A stretch of 64,000 nucleotides of DNA. Origin: Rotaria sp. Silwood1 (taxonomy: Eukaryota; Rotifera; Eurotatoria; Philodinida; Philodinidae). Within the stretch, counting starts at the first letter, position 1, and each line of letters starts with the position of its first letter. Shown here piece after piece: positions 47,498 through 59,316 of this stretch. The stretch spans positions 472,143-536,142 of the forward strand of contig CAJNOP010000086.1 in assembly GCA_905250075.1 (NCBI GenBank). Direction: 5' to 3'. Made by a program: the position numbers and the translations under genes. The notes under the pieces were generated by a model that was not told the DNA's origin, did not search any database, and saw only the letters and a list, made by a program, of their open reading frames with translations.

Positions 47498-50267
47498 ATG
47501 ACTGCATACGAGACATCTGGTCAACCACATTTGGCCAAACAATCTATAGATGAGATGGTCGGTAGAATAGATATAAAATAACTGGAAAATTCTTCCATTT
47601 TCTTCTCTAGAATCCTAATCAATTATCACCATTAACACCTGAAGTAATTAGTCGACAAGCAACCATTAATATTGGTACAATTGGCCATGTCGCACATGGT
47701 AAATCAACAGTTGTTAAATCTTTATCTGGTGTTTCAACAGCTCGATTTAAAAGTGAAAAAGACCGAAATATGACAATTAAATTAGGTTATGCCAACGCTA
47801 AAGTATTTTGTTTTTTTAAACAATGTATTTTATTTATATAATCACTAAATAGATATTCGAATGTGACAATGATAAGTGTCCTCGACCCAAACGTTTTCGT
47901 TCAGCTGGTTCAAGCAAAGAAGATGTATTTCCATGTGATCGACCAGGATGTGGCGGCCAATTTCGTCTTGTTCGACATGTTTCATTTGTTGATTGTCCTG
48001 GTCAGGATATTCTTATGACAACTATGTTAAACGGTGCCGCTGTTATGGATGCTGCTCTTTTACTTATCGGTAAAATAAATCTTCATTTATTTTTATTATA
48101 TATAAAACAAAAAGCTTTTCTATAGCTGCTAATGAAACTTGTCCGCAACCACAAACATCTGAACATTTAGCAGTTCTTGGTATAATGAAATTAAATTCAA
48201 TATTGGTCTTACAAAATAAAATTGATCTTGTTAAAGAAGTTCAAGCAAAAGAACAATATCAACAAATTATTGATTTTGTTAAAGGTTGAAAACTTTTTTA
48301 TTTATATTTATCTCTTGTGAATACAAAGAAATTTTCTAGGCACAAATGCTGAAGATGCCCCAATTATACAGATAAGTGCACTATTTAAATACAATATTGA
48401 AGTTATTTTCGAATATATTATAAGAAAAATTCCTGTACCACTACGTGATTTTACATCAAAACCGAGATTGATTGGTAAGAAAGAAAAGGTTTTTTTTATT
48501 AAGTCCTTAAAAGATGATCCACAGGCTATTAAGCTGAAATTTTGTGTACATAATGTGTACGTATACACTTTCTCTTCATAAAAACAATGGATCAAAATGT
48601 ACAAAAATGCAGTTTATCGTATAATAGTAAATGCTGGTTTCTTGAATAGGTAAAAATTACATATTGATAATGGTAAATGACGAGGAGTGTGCCTAAGTAT
48701 TCGTATGCGTGAACGAATTTCAGAAGCAGGAGAGAGAGCGTAGCACCATCCCCTGTAAATGACAATAATTGTGACATATATTTTTTTGTCTGATATAAGA
48801 TGATCAAGGAAGCAGATGAAAGTAACAGAGTATTCTATAAAATCAGAATAAATTTCATTTACCATTTTTTCTCTTACGAATACTCTGAACAATATTCAAA
48901 ACAAAGTGTTCATCAGAACAGATGTTCTACACATTTTACCTCTGCTCAATACATTTGCTGACATAAGCACTGGTGCGTTGTTGCTTAAAGAAAAAAGTTA
49001 CAGTCTCATATGTGTTTATCTGTTGGAGTTATAATCATGGTACTTATATTGGGTCTTTCCGATCTTCTATAGCATCTAGACACCATGATTGAAAAGACTT
49101 ACGACATACATGAAGTCCTATACATAAGCTTTCACAAAAATATTTGACTTTATATCGTATTGTAACAGAATGCCGTTAAAGATGCGTTGTAGAACTTACA
49201 TTTTGAGAAAAACGTGACAGAAATTTTTTTATAGCAATAAAATACAAACTGATATAACTACAGACATATGATGCATTAGTTAACAGTGCGATAAAATTTA
49301 GTAAGCTACCGCAATTTTTTTTTCATTTTTGTTAGAAACAAACTCATTTACATAGAATATTTGATCTGAATAGTATTAACTGTAGAACAAGAGATTTCAG
49401 AGTCATATTGATACGTAATGTACACTTCAAAGTATTTGATTATGTATTTTTCTTAAATTACGTTCTCTTAATGAAACTCGACGTTTTTGAAGAGAGGAGG
49501 GACCTGAAATAACATTTCATTTCTTGTAGTTATTCGATCATTTGATATTAATAAACCCGGTACCGCAGTTGACGATCTGAAAGGTGGTGTAGCCGGTGGT
49601 AGTATTCTTAAAGGCGTTCTTAAAGTAAGAAGTTTTTTTTCTCGAATCTTAGTTGATAAAAAGAACTGATAATAGGTTGGTCAAGAAATTGAAGTACGTC
49701 CTGGTATTATATCAAAAGATAATGAAGGTCGTCTTCAATGTTATCCACTTCTTTCAAAAACTGTTTCACTCTATGCTGAACAGAACGAGTTGGCTTTTGC
49801 TGTACCTGGTGGACTTATTGGTGTTGGAACAAAAATTGATCCGACTTTATGTCGGGCTGATCGTCTTGTTGGTCAAATACTCGGTGAAGTTGGTGCATTA
49901 CCGGAGATCTATACTGAAGTTCAAATAATTTATTTCCTTTTTCGACGTTTGATTGGTGTACGAACTGATGGTGATAAAAAGGGTGTCAAGGTTCGTTGAT
50001 TTGAATTCTTACTGAAAATTAGATTTTGATTTGTTTTTTTTTAAGGTTGCTAAATTAATTAAAAATGAAATGTTATTGGTTAATATTGGTTCATTAAGTA
50101 CCGGTGGTCGAGTATTAGCTATAAAAGATAATTTGGCTAAAATTCAATTAACAAATCCAGTTTGTACTGAAGTATCTGAAAAGATTGCTTTAAGTCGTCG
50201 TGTTTACCACAGTTTTCGTTTGATTGGTTGGGGAGAAATTCGACGAGGAACAGTTATTAAACTATAG
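47498..50267 (+). CDS. EIF2S3: Eukaryotic translation initiation factor 2 subunit gamma (8 exons, 464 aa)
   Basis: Exons: 47498-47557, 47611-47802, 47853-48069, 48126-48284, 48340-48474, 49530-49624, 49676-49990, 50046-50267. All joins keep frame, giving 464 residues (human 472). eIF2 gamma is the GTP-binding subunit of eIF2, which delivers initiator Met-tRNA to the 40S ribosome. Visible: G1 GHVAHGKST (residues 45-53), a Cys-rich zinc-ribbon-like insert (CDNDKCPRP...CDRPGC), G3 DCPGQD (about 131-136), G4 NKID, G5 [10 protein letters not shown], and domain II-III blocks [43 protein letters not shown] and [11 protein letters not shown]. The G3 motif has Gln (codon 48003-48005) in place of the usual His of translational GTPases. 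Intron 5 is 1055 bp and unexplained. Confidence 0.96.
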
Positions 50268-50392
50268 ATGGAAATACCTACAATAGAAACGATTACTAGT
50301 AATTAAAAAAGCAACATTCATTATTATTGTTCGTCTTTCGAATGGTTGTAGGCAATGGAGTATATAACGTTACTTTTTTTTTAAACAAATAA

Positions 50393-50523
50393 GGGTGTGG
50401 GTGTGGGTGTGGGTGTGAATCTGCATCTGCTTTTCATTCACACCCACACCTATCCACCTACACTCATACCCACACTCCCAAACACCCACACCCATACCCA
50501 CCCACACCTACAGCCACACCCAT
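50393..50523. repeat. Telomere-like tract, longest in the window
   Basis: Four exact GGGTGT units (about 50393-50416), a spacer of about 22 bases, then about 85 bases of CACCCA/CCCACA-type repeats, more degenerate than the G side. It starts about 125 bases after the eIF2 gamma stop codon. Confidence 0.85.
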
Positions 50524-51596
50524 AGTCTTTCTGACAAATTTGCCATGTATGGCAATTCAACGTTTACTGAATCTTAGTCGAGTATTTTCAACAAGCATAC
50601 TAGATGTTCTATAGCTATTGTCTAAAGCGCATATTCACTTAATCATTAATTTCAGTGGTCACTCGTTCGTCAGCATCTCTTAGAGTTGACATGAATCACT
50701 GATCGCTTCGACTGTAAAATATACCTCCTGAACAAATTACTCTCTGGTTTGTACAATCTGCTCAAGTAAGATTGTGCATCTCTCCATAATATTTGTAGCT
50801 TATTAAGTAACAGACTCCTCGACTGGAGCTTGAAAATACTTGTGCTATGATGGAACTAATCAGAGATACAATACATTGCATCGACGCTTACAAAATATCA
50901 ATTTAGGCAAGCGATTGATTGGTCAAAGTCAACATAGCAAAGAGGGGACACGCACAGGGCACAAATAAACTTTTGTACTTGATTACATTCCAAACATGAA
51001 AACTCGGATTGGACCAAAGGTATCCTTGAAAAAAATATGTGATTAGTTACAAATTCTGCCTGAGAAAACTCATTATTTAAAACCTAGATATAGAAAGCAG
51101 TCTAATGAGTGAAATTGAGGTTAGACAGAAAGTTTGGTTGGTAGTTAAATGTCGAAAACGTCGGAGTCACGTAGAACTCAAAGGCTTGAAGACTGACTGG
51201 ACAAATAGCTACTAGCGATCATACTATATGACCGTACCCACAGTACAAAAACCGTAACTTGATTAAGGAAAAATTGGAGATGAATATGATTGGTCGATAG
51301 TCTAGCTCAAAGCATACATAGACATGTTACATAGTTAATCTGATATTTCGAATATAGATACGCAAACACGTGACTGCAGAAAAATATACATACATACATA
51401 AAAACTAACTTATTCAGTTTTTCCTTTTGCCGCTCTTCTAAGTAATGAGAAAATACTATTCAAAAGATATTCAATGGTATTAAACATTTTGAAAGCTGTT
51501 TACACAAATTTTAAGTACGCATCTCTCCATACCAATTGCTCTCAACCCGCAACGGTATTAATGATACAATTAGTGTTACGTCCTTGATTTTTTTTC
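50524..51596. other. Intergenic, nothing recognised
   Basis: No supported gene, RNA or repeat. Confidence 0.4.
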
Positions 51597-51913
51597 GAAA
51601 AAGAAAGGGTCTTTCATGAAAATAACGACTTTTTATGAAATTTGATTATAAGTAATGGAGGTTGAGGAATCTGACTCTGGAATTAATTTCTTAGGGTTGT
51701 ATACTTGAAGTTTCGATTCAAGGAAGAGATTTTTGAACAAGTTACGCTTTGCATTAAATTTGACCATTCGTAGACGAAATTAGTTTACTTGACCAAGCGA
51801 TGAAGTTCAAACTTTCCAAAAACTAACAGCATATTCGAACCACCCGCATCCGAAAATTTTTGATAACGCCTCATAAAAAAATCCTTCTTTGCTGAAAAGG
51901 TCCTTTCTTTAAC
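51597..51913. repeat. Imperfect inverted-repeat element
   Basis: AAAGAAAGGGTCTTTCATGA followed by a TTTTTATGA-like block at the left; the right end, read in reverse complement, is AAAGAAAGGACCTTTTCAGC followed by GGATTTTTTTATGA. Arms are about 40 bp and diverged. Possibly an old MITE. Confidence 0.4.
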
Positions 51914-52706
51914 GGAAAAATTAGGGATATAACGGTACCAGTACAATAATATGAAGGCCGATCAATACCAATTCCATTCAATCCTAATAATTCACTACTG
52001 TGTTGTTGTTGAAATATGCCTCATTTTAGGATTCCAAAGGATTCTTAAAGATTTCCAAAGATTTATAGAGATTTTATGTGTCAAAATCTGCTTTTTCCCC
52101 TTGTGTATACCTCCATGTTAATTTATCGTTGGCTATCTATATCGTATAGCATTAGCGACCATAGACCGAGTCAAAAAAAACACCCCAAAGTCCATGCTTT
52201 GAGCTGGAAATTGCTATTTTTTCTATCAGAATAGCTTTATAATGTAAAAAGAACGTAATATTCGAAACCAGCTCATGAAACTATATCGAATGAGGTGCAA
52301 CGCGATATATATTCTGACAAAAAGTTTTTTCGAAAAATTAGGGTAAGGGTCCTCCACGGGTAATTTCCTCAAAAACTGGTTTATTATGTTAAAAGAGATT
52401 TTTCTAAGTGATATATCACTCGTTCTCACCGGTGAAAATCCGTTTCCAAGCAGAAAAATTGCATGTTCGCCTGCTTTGCGAAAGTTGCCCATTGTGTTCC
52501 GGTTACAATAAGGATGAATCTATTTATCCTGCCCGCCAGACTTCATTTATGAATAGCAGCGTAAACAACCATGCAGCGGAGAATAACAAAGAAGTCTAGA
52601 TAATGTCAAGATAATCATGCTATGTTATAATGGATTATAAATGGAGAAAATATTTTTTTAGTGTCGACCTTGATAACAATTATTATTTTTTTGTTTGTGA
52701 TCATTT
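51914..52706. other. Intergenic 3' of the ART-LRR gene
   Basis: No supported gene on either strand; small open frames show no motif. Confidence 0.4.
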
Positions 52707-54242
52707 CTACAAAAGTCTCATCAGCGTGCTTTCTACTATATTTCCAGACACTTGCAGATTGAAAAAGGGTCTTGTTCTTACTACCCGTTTCAATCGTGCT
52801 TTGCTCATCAGCGATAAATTTGTTTTGCTCACGTCAAGGATTATCAGTGATCGATTACGTTCGAGCATGTTAATAATTGCATCAACACATTCATCACCAA
52901 ATGGATTTTCGGCAAGAGTTAGTATTTCCAGTTTCGAATTGCTACAGCCGATGGCTGTGGCAAGCAGTTGAATTCCTCGTCCCGTAATTTGATTATAGGA
53001 AAGCCACAAACGTGTGACATCGCTATTACTGTTTGACAGCATTTGAGCCAAATATCTAGCACCTTCATCTGTGATCGAATTGCCACTTAAACCAAGATCA
53101 GTTAATATTGTCTTGTTATTATTAGTCATCACTACTGATTGTGCAAGTGAGCGAACACCATCATCTGTCAAATGATTGAAGCCGAAATCAAGCGTTTGCA
53201 AATAAGAAAAAGGAATTGAATTTGCAATCACTCGAGCCCCATGTGCCGTGATCCAATTGGACGATAGATCAAGCTGCGTACATTGCTTCTTGAAAACTGC
53301 TTGTTGAACCACCAATAACATGTCCAGATCGGTCAGATGACGTTGTCTTAAGTTAAGAAGTGAACCGGACTGGTATTTATCAATGAGTGCTTCAAGTCGA
53401 GCATTTTGATGATTATCTCCGCTAGTGTTGTGTTGTAGTTGAATACTAGAAGACCGTGTATGCAGTAGCAGGGAAAAGGGGAGTTCCACTTGCTTGAGAC
53501 GGATAATGTACGTATCAATCAAATATTTTTGACGACCGACCACCTGCAAGTGAGTCGTAGGTAGTAAAATAACTTCATGCTCTGTTGGTCGAAATGAATG
53601 TCGACTGATATCCTTGCCTGAATGGCCACATTCTATTTCAAAAATAGTTCTTGGACCTATCTTCCCAAGAAGAGGTTCAGATTTGAGTACATCGATAGAA
53701 GAAGTACAAGATGAGAAGCCCCACCAAGTGAATGTTTTTCCAAGAGGATAATCTTTCTTCAAGTCACGGTTGATCGCACGATACAGACTCGATTGGACAG
53801 ATGGTAGTTTTGAGAGAGATGTGAGTAGAAGTTTGAGAAAAAGAAACCAAGATTTGACTGTACTTTGTTTGCGGTTTTTGTTAGTTGAACGAAGAGTCGA
53901 ATTCAAAACGAATGATAGACATTGATCATGAGGTTGCCATTCCATCAAGTAAAGCAAAATCGAAGCAGACTCGTCCAATGTTAATCCATCTGCTAGCGGC
54001 GAAATACTCTGATGTTTCTTAGCAATTGAAGCATAGTCTCGAATGTCTGTACCGAGATGCACCACAAGTGGTTCAACCGCATCTTCAAGAGAAACAAGTG
54101 GCATCTTGATACATCCATGAACCAACGAGGCATGTTTGAATGATTCTTGTGTTATGTCTGAAACACGAAGACTCAAACTTGTTATCATCGTTGTCGTTAA
54201 TTCATCCGTAGTATACTCGACACATAACTTGGACGAAGCCAT
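52707..54242 (-). CDS. Mono-ADP-ribosyltransferase with C-terminal leucine-rich repeats (511 aa)
   Basis: A single exon; I chose the ATG at 54242 (MASSKLCVEY), since the frame's extension upstream has no ATG. The N-terminal half carries the R-S-E signature of arginine-type ADP-ribosyltransferases in order: LYRAIN (Arg), WWGFSSCTSS (Ser core) and PTEHEVILLP (E-x-E). Spacing and surroundings (GRTxFEIEC-like GPRTIFEIECG, VVGRQKYL) match the eukaryotic ART fold that moves ADP-ribose from NAD to protein Arg. The second half has at least five ribonuclease-inhibitor-type repeats (LDLSSNWITAHGA, LDFGFNHLTDDG, LGLSGNSITDEG, LWLSYNQITGRG, LTLAENPFGDE). There is no signal peptide, so an intracellular role is likely. 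The LRRs presumably choose the target. ART-LRR combinations occur in rotifers, as I recall. Confidence 0.88.
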   Translation of the reverse strand: MASSKLCVEYTTDELTTTMITSLSLRVSDITQESFKHASLVHGCIKMPLVSLEDAVEPLVVHLGTDIRDYASIAKKHQSISPLADGLTLDESASILLYLMEWQPHDQCLSFVLNSTLRSTNKNRKQSTVKSWFLFLKLLLTSLSKLPSVQSSLYRAINRDLKKDYPLGKTFTWWGFSSCTSSIDVLKSEPLLGKIGPRTIFEIECGHSGKDISRHSFRPTEHEVILLPTTHLQVVGRQKYLIDTYIIRLKQVELPFSLLLHTRSSSIQLQHNTSGDNHQNARLEALIDKYQSGSLLNLRQRHLTDLDMLLVVQQAVFKKQCTQLDLSSNWITAHGARVIANSIPFSYLQTLDFGFNHLTDDGVRSLAQSVVMTNNNKTILTDLGLSGNSITDEGARYLAQMLSNSNSDVTRLWLSYNQITGRGIQLLATAIGCSNSKLEILTLAENPFGDECVDAIINMLERNRSLIILDVSKTNLSLMSKARLKRVVRTRPFFNLQVSGNIVESTLMRLL

Positions 54243-55011
54243 CAAAAATAATAAATTACAATATGCAGAGAGACGATGTTTAACGAAGACTGCTTCATGA
54301 CACGACACTCAATACCATATAATATTGTCGTTTTTTCTCTTTTCTGTCTGTTTGCTTAAGAAACGGCTGCCTTCATCTTGCACCATGGATTTTGTCACAT
54401 GGCGAAGGAGCATCATAGGGCTAATATTTCAAGGTTTCTCTTACAGACCAGCCGTGCTGTACACAAAGTCATAAATCCTCTTTGTTTTTATTTTGCTCCT
54501 AAATGTAACTCAGAAGTGCTTGTATGATAATATAAGGAGAAATTAAGATATTTAAGCACTGAGCAATAAATAAACGCAGTGAGTTTTGCTGCTCGCTATC
54601 AATATCTTTCTACCGAGTATTATTTCTGTTGGTATGAAGACTAAGAATATAAATATAAAAAGAGAAAAAGGGACGACGAAGCAAAAAAAGAGGTGAAGCA
54701 AAGAGGGAGCCAGAAGAGAAGAAAAAACGAAAGCGAAGGAAGACGTACGTATGCATTTCAAGATCAGAAAAAAAGGAAGAGGAAAGAAGAGAGGTGTAAA
54801 GATATTGCATGTGCTATTCTTTGTATATCATTAGTTTATTTCAATAAATCATATCCCTTTTCAAAGAAGCGATTCATACCTTTCTATTAATCGTTTTACA
54901 TGATTGCAATAAAAGAACTGGCCAAAGTAATCCTTTTTTTTATGAAACTCATCCCAAATAAAAATATCATTATAAAAGAGTGAATGACCAAGGTCCGTTG
55001 TGTGCATACTT
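54243..55011. other. 5' flank of the ART-LRR gene, purine-rich tract
   Basis: No gene seen. Positions about 54655-54800 are strongly purine-rich (GAAGAGAAGAAAA type) without a clear repeat unit. Confidence 0.4.
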
Positions 55012-55115
55012 TGGGTGTGGGTATGTGTGAGTGTGTACGGGTGGGTGTGAGGGTGGGAAGGAGTGCAGAGAAGATGCATGTCCACAACCACATCATCTAC
55101 ACTCACCCACACCCT
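55012..55115. repeat. Telomere-like tract, G-rich then C-rich
   Basis: About 50 bases of TGGGTGTGGGTATGTGTGAG and GGGTGGGTGTGAGGGTGGG, a spacer of about 27 bases, then CCACAACCACATC and CACTCACCCACACCC. Confidence 0.75.
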
Positions 55116-55421
55116 GAAAGGATTCAAAAGTTGGAAATAAGTTATTGATGATACCCTGCTGCAGGCCCTTGAAGAATAATGCACCCATAGCATATTTATA
55201 TAATACATAGGTAATAACAATATACACTATATGAAAAAAAAAATGATTGTCTCATTTTTGCTAAAATAAACATTATAATTGAATAAGTACTTTTTATTGT
55301 GCTAAGTGACAGTTTTGGAAAGCCGAAAACTACATTCTCCGAAAATCGTTCTAGTAAGATAGGCTGCGTGTAAGCACAGATACTCCACATGAAGTGTCAG
55401 CCGTATGTACACAAAAGACTA

Positions 55422-55961
55422 ACGAGGGAACGTATCCGACTGATAAAACCCGTTTGAAGTGATATTTTGTCTTTAGGTAGGGTTCATATTGCGAATAAAA
55501 ACTCTGAAAGGATTAGTGCCCTTAGATCTTTCTTCTCGAGTTATTGTCATTTTACTGAGTTTGCGACCGATCACGGAGTATCATGAAAAACACCTCGACT
55601 AGGAACTTCAGCGTGAAAATTTTACTGGTAATATACCTAATGGTCCTTGTTATATCTTGAAAGTTTCAGTTCAATCATATGAAGTTTCCTTAAAATGTGA
55701 AATATCTCAAAAATAGACTACTTGTTGAGCTTCTGTGAGAAACTAGTGGTTTTTGCAGATTTATTACTTCAGAAAATAACTATTTGTTTATGCTGAAACT
55801 TTCAGAATATAATAAGGATCATTATATCTAATTTTGGAGCAATTTTCAGGCAGAAATTCCTAGTTGAGGTATTTTTTACGATTTTTATTTACATTATGAG
55901 CCCTACCTAAGGACAAACTATTACTTTAAAAGGCATCTATCAGTTGGATAAGTTTTCTTCG
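55422..55961. mobile_element. Foldback element related to the SMC1 intron 5 insert
   Basis: Begins ACGAGGGAACGTATCCGACT; its right end in reverse complement reads CGAAGAAAACTTATCCAACT. Matched inner blocks include TTAGGTAGGG/CCCTACCTAA, CACCTCGACTAGGAA/TTCCTAGTTGAGGT and GAAAGTTTCAG/CTGAAACTTTC. The left arm has about 115 bases with no partner in the right arm. It shares the ACGAGGGAAC end and the GAAAGTTTCAG word with 8394-9007. No ORF. Confidence 0.65.
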
Positions 55962-56346
55962 AAGGTTCATAGATGCAATCATGAAAAGAATTGCTTCTGG
56001 TCCTCTTTTTCTCTTCACTATGTCTCATAGGCACACCCCCACTCACTCCATCGCATTTTTTTGCGATGCAGTATATCTAAATAACTCGTTTTAAGTTACA
56101 AGATATTTATTATGTGAAAGGAGATTCTGCGTTTGATACACATGGCCTATCATCAAAACTGATGATAACATTCCATTATCATATGTCACAATTTTTTTCA
56201 AAAATTATGTTCATTTAAGCATATATGATCTCATGTTAATGATTTCAATGATTAATCTTGACTGAGATATACAAATCATGGAAAAAACATTTATTTTGTT
56301 AATTGAGAATACAAAATAGAAGACTATAAAACTGTAAGGTTCATTA

Positions 56347-57376
56347 TTAGCATTCATTATTTGCAGTAAGTAAAGACACTGAAGCTTGTTCCAATTTCAA
56401 TTCAAACTCGCCTTCTCCACTATACTGATGTGTTCGAACATACCATGTACCCTCAAATTGATTATTATTTGCATTCCAAATCAATTGTATAGTCGATGTA
56501 TGGCCGAGATTTTGTTGTGGGTCACCTGTTCCTGCTTCGTATTTCTGCGTTAGAGCCAGTCGGAGAGTTTCCGAAGAAAAGATACCATCGAAAATAAAAC
56601 TACCGACATCATCTGTTCCTTGACCAGTAGTTTTGCCTAAGAAACGATCGAACGTGAGTGGTACTTGATAAGGTCCATGCCATTTGTTATATTGATAATA
56701 TCGAAAAGACCAAACACCTGTCTCAAAAGGATACCTTTCATCTTTGTCATGTGTTACAAAATCTTGACGAATAAAATCTTCATTCACTTGTGATGGTTTG
56801 CCACTCATGCATTGATCGCAGTAAGTCAGAATTATACATAGTATTATGCCCACCATCACGATTACAATAAATATGGAAAAAAGTACTGCAATAGGTTCAC
56901 ATCCATCAGAAAAACATAGTGTTGAACCTTTACCAGAACCTAAAATATCAATAGAACACATATAAATTTCAACATGAAATCAATCATTGACACAGTTAGA
57001 ATGAGTGTTACTGATCACGATGGAAAGAAAGTGACTGATCTTGATTGATTTTCTGCATTGCTATTTACATCTCAAATTAAAATATTTTTAACATACATAT
57101 TATCATTCAATAGTTGCCTTTCAAATATTGTAAAAGTCGACTTTCCATCTGAAAAATATTTTCATATAAGGTTCAAATGTCAACATCTTATGCCAATAAA
57201 GATAAGCCAGCTTTCTCCGTCGTTATTCGAAACACTCACTCGAATTATAACTTACGTCTGCTACTTCCACGACTGCTACTACTGCCACCACTTCCTCCTC
57301 TTCCTCCACCACCTGGACATTGAACGACCATTATCAGTAGAACCAAGATAAGAATTAGGTGTGTTGTGATATACAT
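56347..57376 (-). CDS. Secreted/membrane protein with signal peptide, one TM and a C-terminal domain of unknown function (237 aa)
   Basis: Exon 1 is 57376-57256 and exon 2 is 56939-56347, with a GT-AG intron of 316 bp; the join gives an Arg codon and keeps frame. Residues 1-20 (MYITTHLILILVLLIMVVQC) are a signal peptide, followed by a Gly/Ser/Arg-rich linker, a Cys pair (LCFSDGC) and a transmembrane span (IAVLFSIFIVIVMVGIILCI). The cytoplasmic part holds a compact domain with GVWSFRYYQYNKWHGPY, GTDDVGSFIFDGIF, GTGDPQQNLGH, IQLIWNANNNQFEGTWYV and YSGEGEFELKL. The G-x-W and WN-x-FEG-x-W pattern suggests an all-beta, lipocalin- or avidin-like barrel, but that is a guess. The family may be rotifer-specific. 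No function can be given. Confidence 0.75.
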
Positions 57377-59316
57377 CGTTTAATCTTGAACAAAGTGTCA
57401 TTTGTATAGATTTTTCATTAAGCATGATAGTTGCAAGTGAGTACATAAAATGGAAACTGGAACAACAATGAATGTAACTCAATACGACTTAGTCACAACG
57501 GTCTGATATGTGACGCTAAGAAATGGATAGAATCTTTGCCAAATTATTGAGTCTCACAAAAAACAAAAGAAACTTGTGTAAAAAGACTTAATAATGAACG
57601 ATGAAAAAGAATTCATAAGAAAATGAGAAACAATAACTTTTCGATGAGCAGTTGATTAAATGTTATGGATTTTCTGTTCTTCTTTTTATATAAACAAGAG
57701 TTTAAAAAAGTATTTATAATTAATCGATTGCATTCTGCTTACATAGATAGTTTTCTCTTGAGCAATATTTAATGCTTCGGATAATCGTTGAATAGCTAAA
57801 ATTTTCATTAAGATGTATGAATTTTTTGATGGATAGACGCTAGAGTTGCTTTTCTGCTGTTAATTATCAAAAGAAATTACTGAACATCACTGAGTTTCTG
57901 CATATGGATGTAGTATGTATTGACACTTGAACGCCCAGTTCTAAGATTCAGTTCAGAAAAAAGCCTTATGTTAACATGATCTTTTTATTTCTACTCAAGT
58001 CCGACTATACATCATTATTTTGAGCTTATATGAACATGATTTACCTGAGTCTAACCATTTATTTCAAATAGCCGTTATGACAGATATGTATAAAGGTGGT
58101 CATGATCGCGCTAATCTTTTATTTACAGAGTTAGCACTGTTTTTAGTTAGTATGTATTAGAGTCTAGGAAAAAATATGATTGCTGTGGCAGTTTTTTTCT
58201 TAAAATGTAGAGTATATTCATTAAAGAAAAATCTTTTGTACAATCTTTATAAGATTGACATGTGAAATACAATAGAACCATTTTTAGTTTGTGTTAAAAT
58301 TTCTTGCAAATTGCTCATGATCTGTGATGAAGTCAAACATCAGAAAATATCTGCTATAGGGCATGATAAGAACCAAAAGATCACATTGCAATCAAGTTCA
58401 ATAGAAAATCAATAGGAATCGCTTACCGCCTGCTGAAATCACTCGAAATTATTTGCACAGTTAGAAAGAAAATGGTTCATGAAGAAAAGAAAGCAGAGAT
58501 AGTTTCATAAGTCAACAGATGGTGCTAAAAGTACAATTGCTTGCTCGTTCGATCACTTGCTTTAATGAGCAATATAGAAAAGCAAGTGTATCGTAGAAAG
58601 AAAGAAAAATTCATCACCACTTCATATTTAATTATTCATCTGTTCCTGTTACTGTTTCAATGTATACCTTTCTCTGTCTCGATATCTATCTCAATGCTTT
58701 TTTTCAGTCTTCATCAAATCGAATGGTCTGAGATCCAATAAATGAATGACAGGATTATTCTCGTTCTAGTTATAAACATTATCTTTATAATGAGAATGTG
58801 TAGATACTCAAGAAAAATAAAAACTAGGTCATTTTGACCCCATCGGAACTGAATGAAACATACCGAAATTTAGCAAAAGTTTTAGAAGAGATAATCGGAA
58901 AATAAATGATATCACGGGTTCAGACAGAAATGAAGCATTCAAGAGAACGTGGTCGTTGTAATAGATAATAAAAAACTGATTTCTTCGGAAAAAAAATGCT
59001 ATCAACAGAAAAAAACAAATACTTTTTCTCTATGTTGTTATGATCGGTCTCTCTACGGCTCGTATCCTTTTCTATGTCGCTGAATCACGTGGTCGACAAG
59101 AGACACGAATATGTCAGCGTCTCAGACTATCGATGGAGTTGTGGATTATTCTGAACTTTGAGGCACTGTAATATAAGAAAAAAATTCTTGTGTTCTGCTC
59201 GTATTTTGTTGATAATCAGCTTCTGTATGCCATAAATAAAATTGCTTTTGATTAGCATGTTTGACACACCACATGAGCACAAAACAGAAAGCGTAAAAAA
59301 AGAGATTGAAGAAAAA
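57377..59316. other. Intergenic, nothing recognised
   Basis: A/T-rich, no supported gene on either strand. Confidence 0.4.

Noticed and set aside
48308-48892. Minus-strand open frames inside eIF2 gamma intron 5
   Set aside because: Low-complexity hydrophobic text and, in part, antisense to a real exon; no support for a nested gene.
54243-54308. Upstream extension of the ART-LRR frame
   Set aside because: It begins at a GTG and has no ATG before 54242; the extra residues show no conserved feature.
54552-54890. Several open frames on both strands in the GAAGAGAAG-rich tract
   Set aside because: Simple-sequence composition gives long frames by chance.
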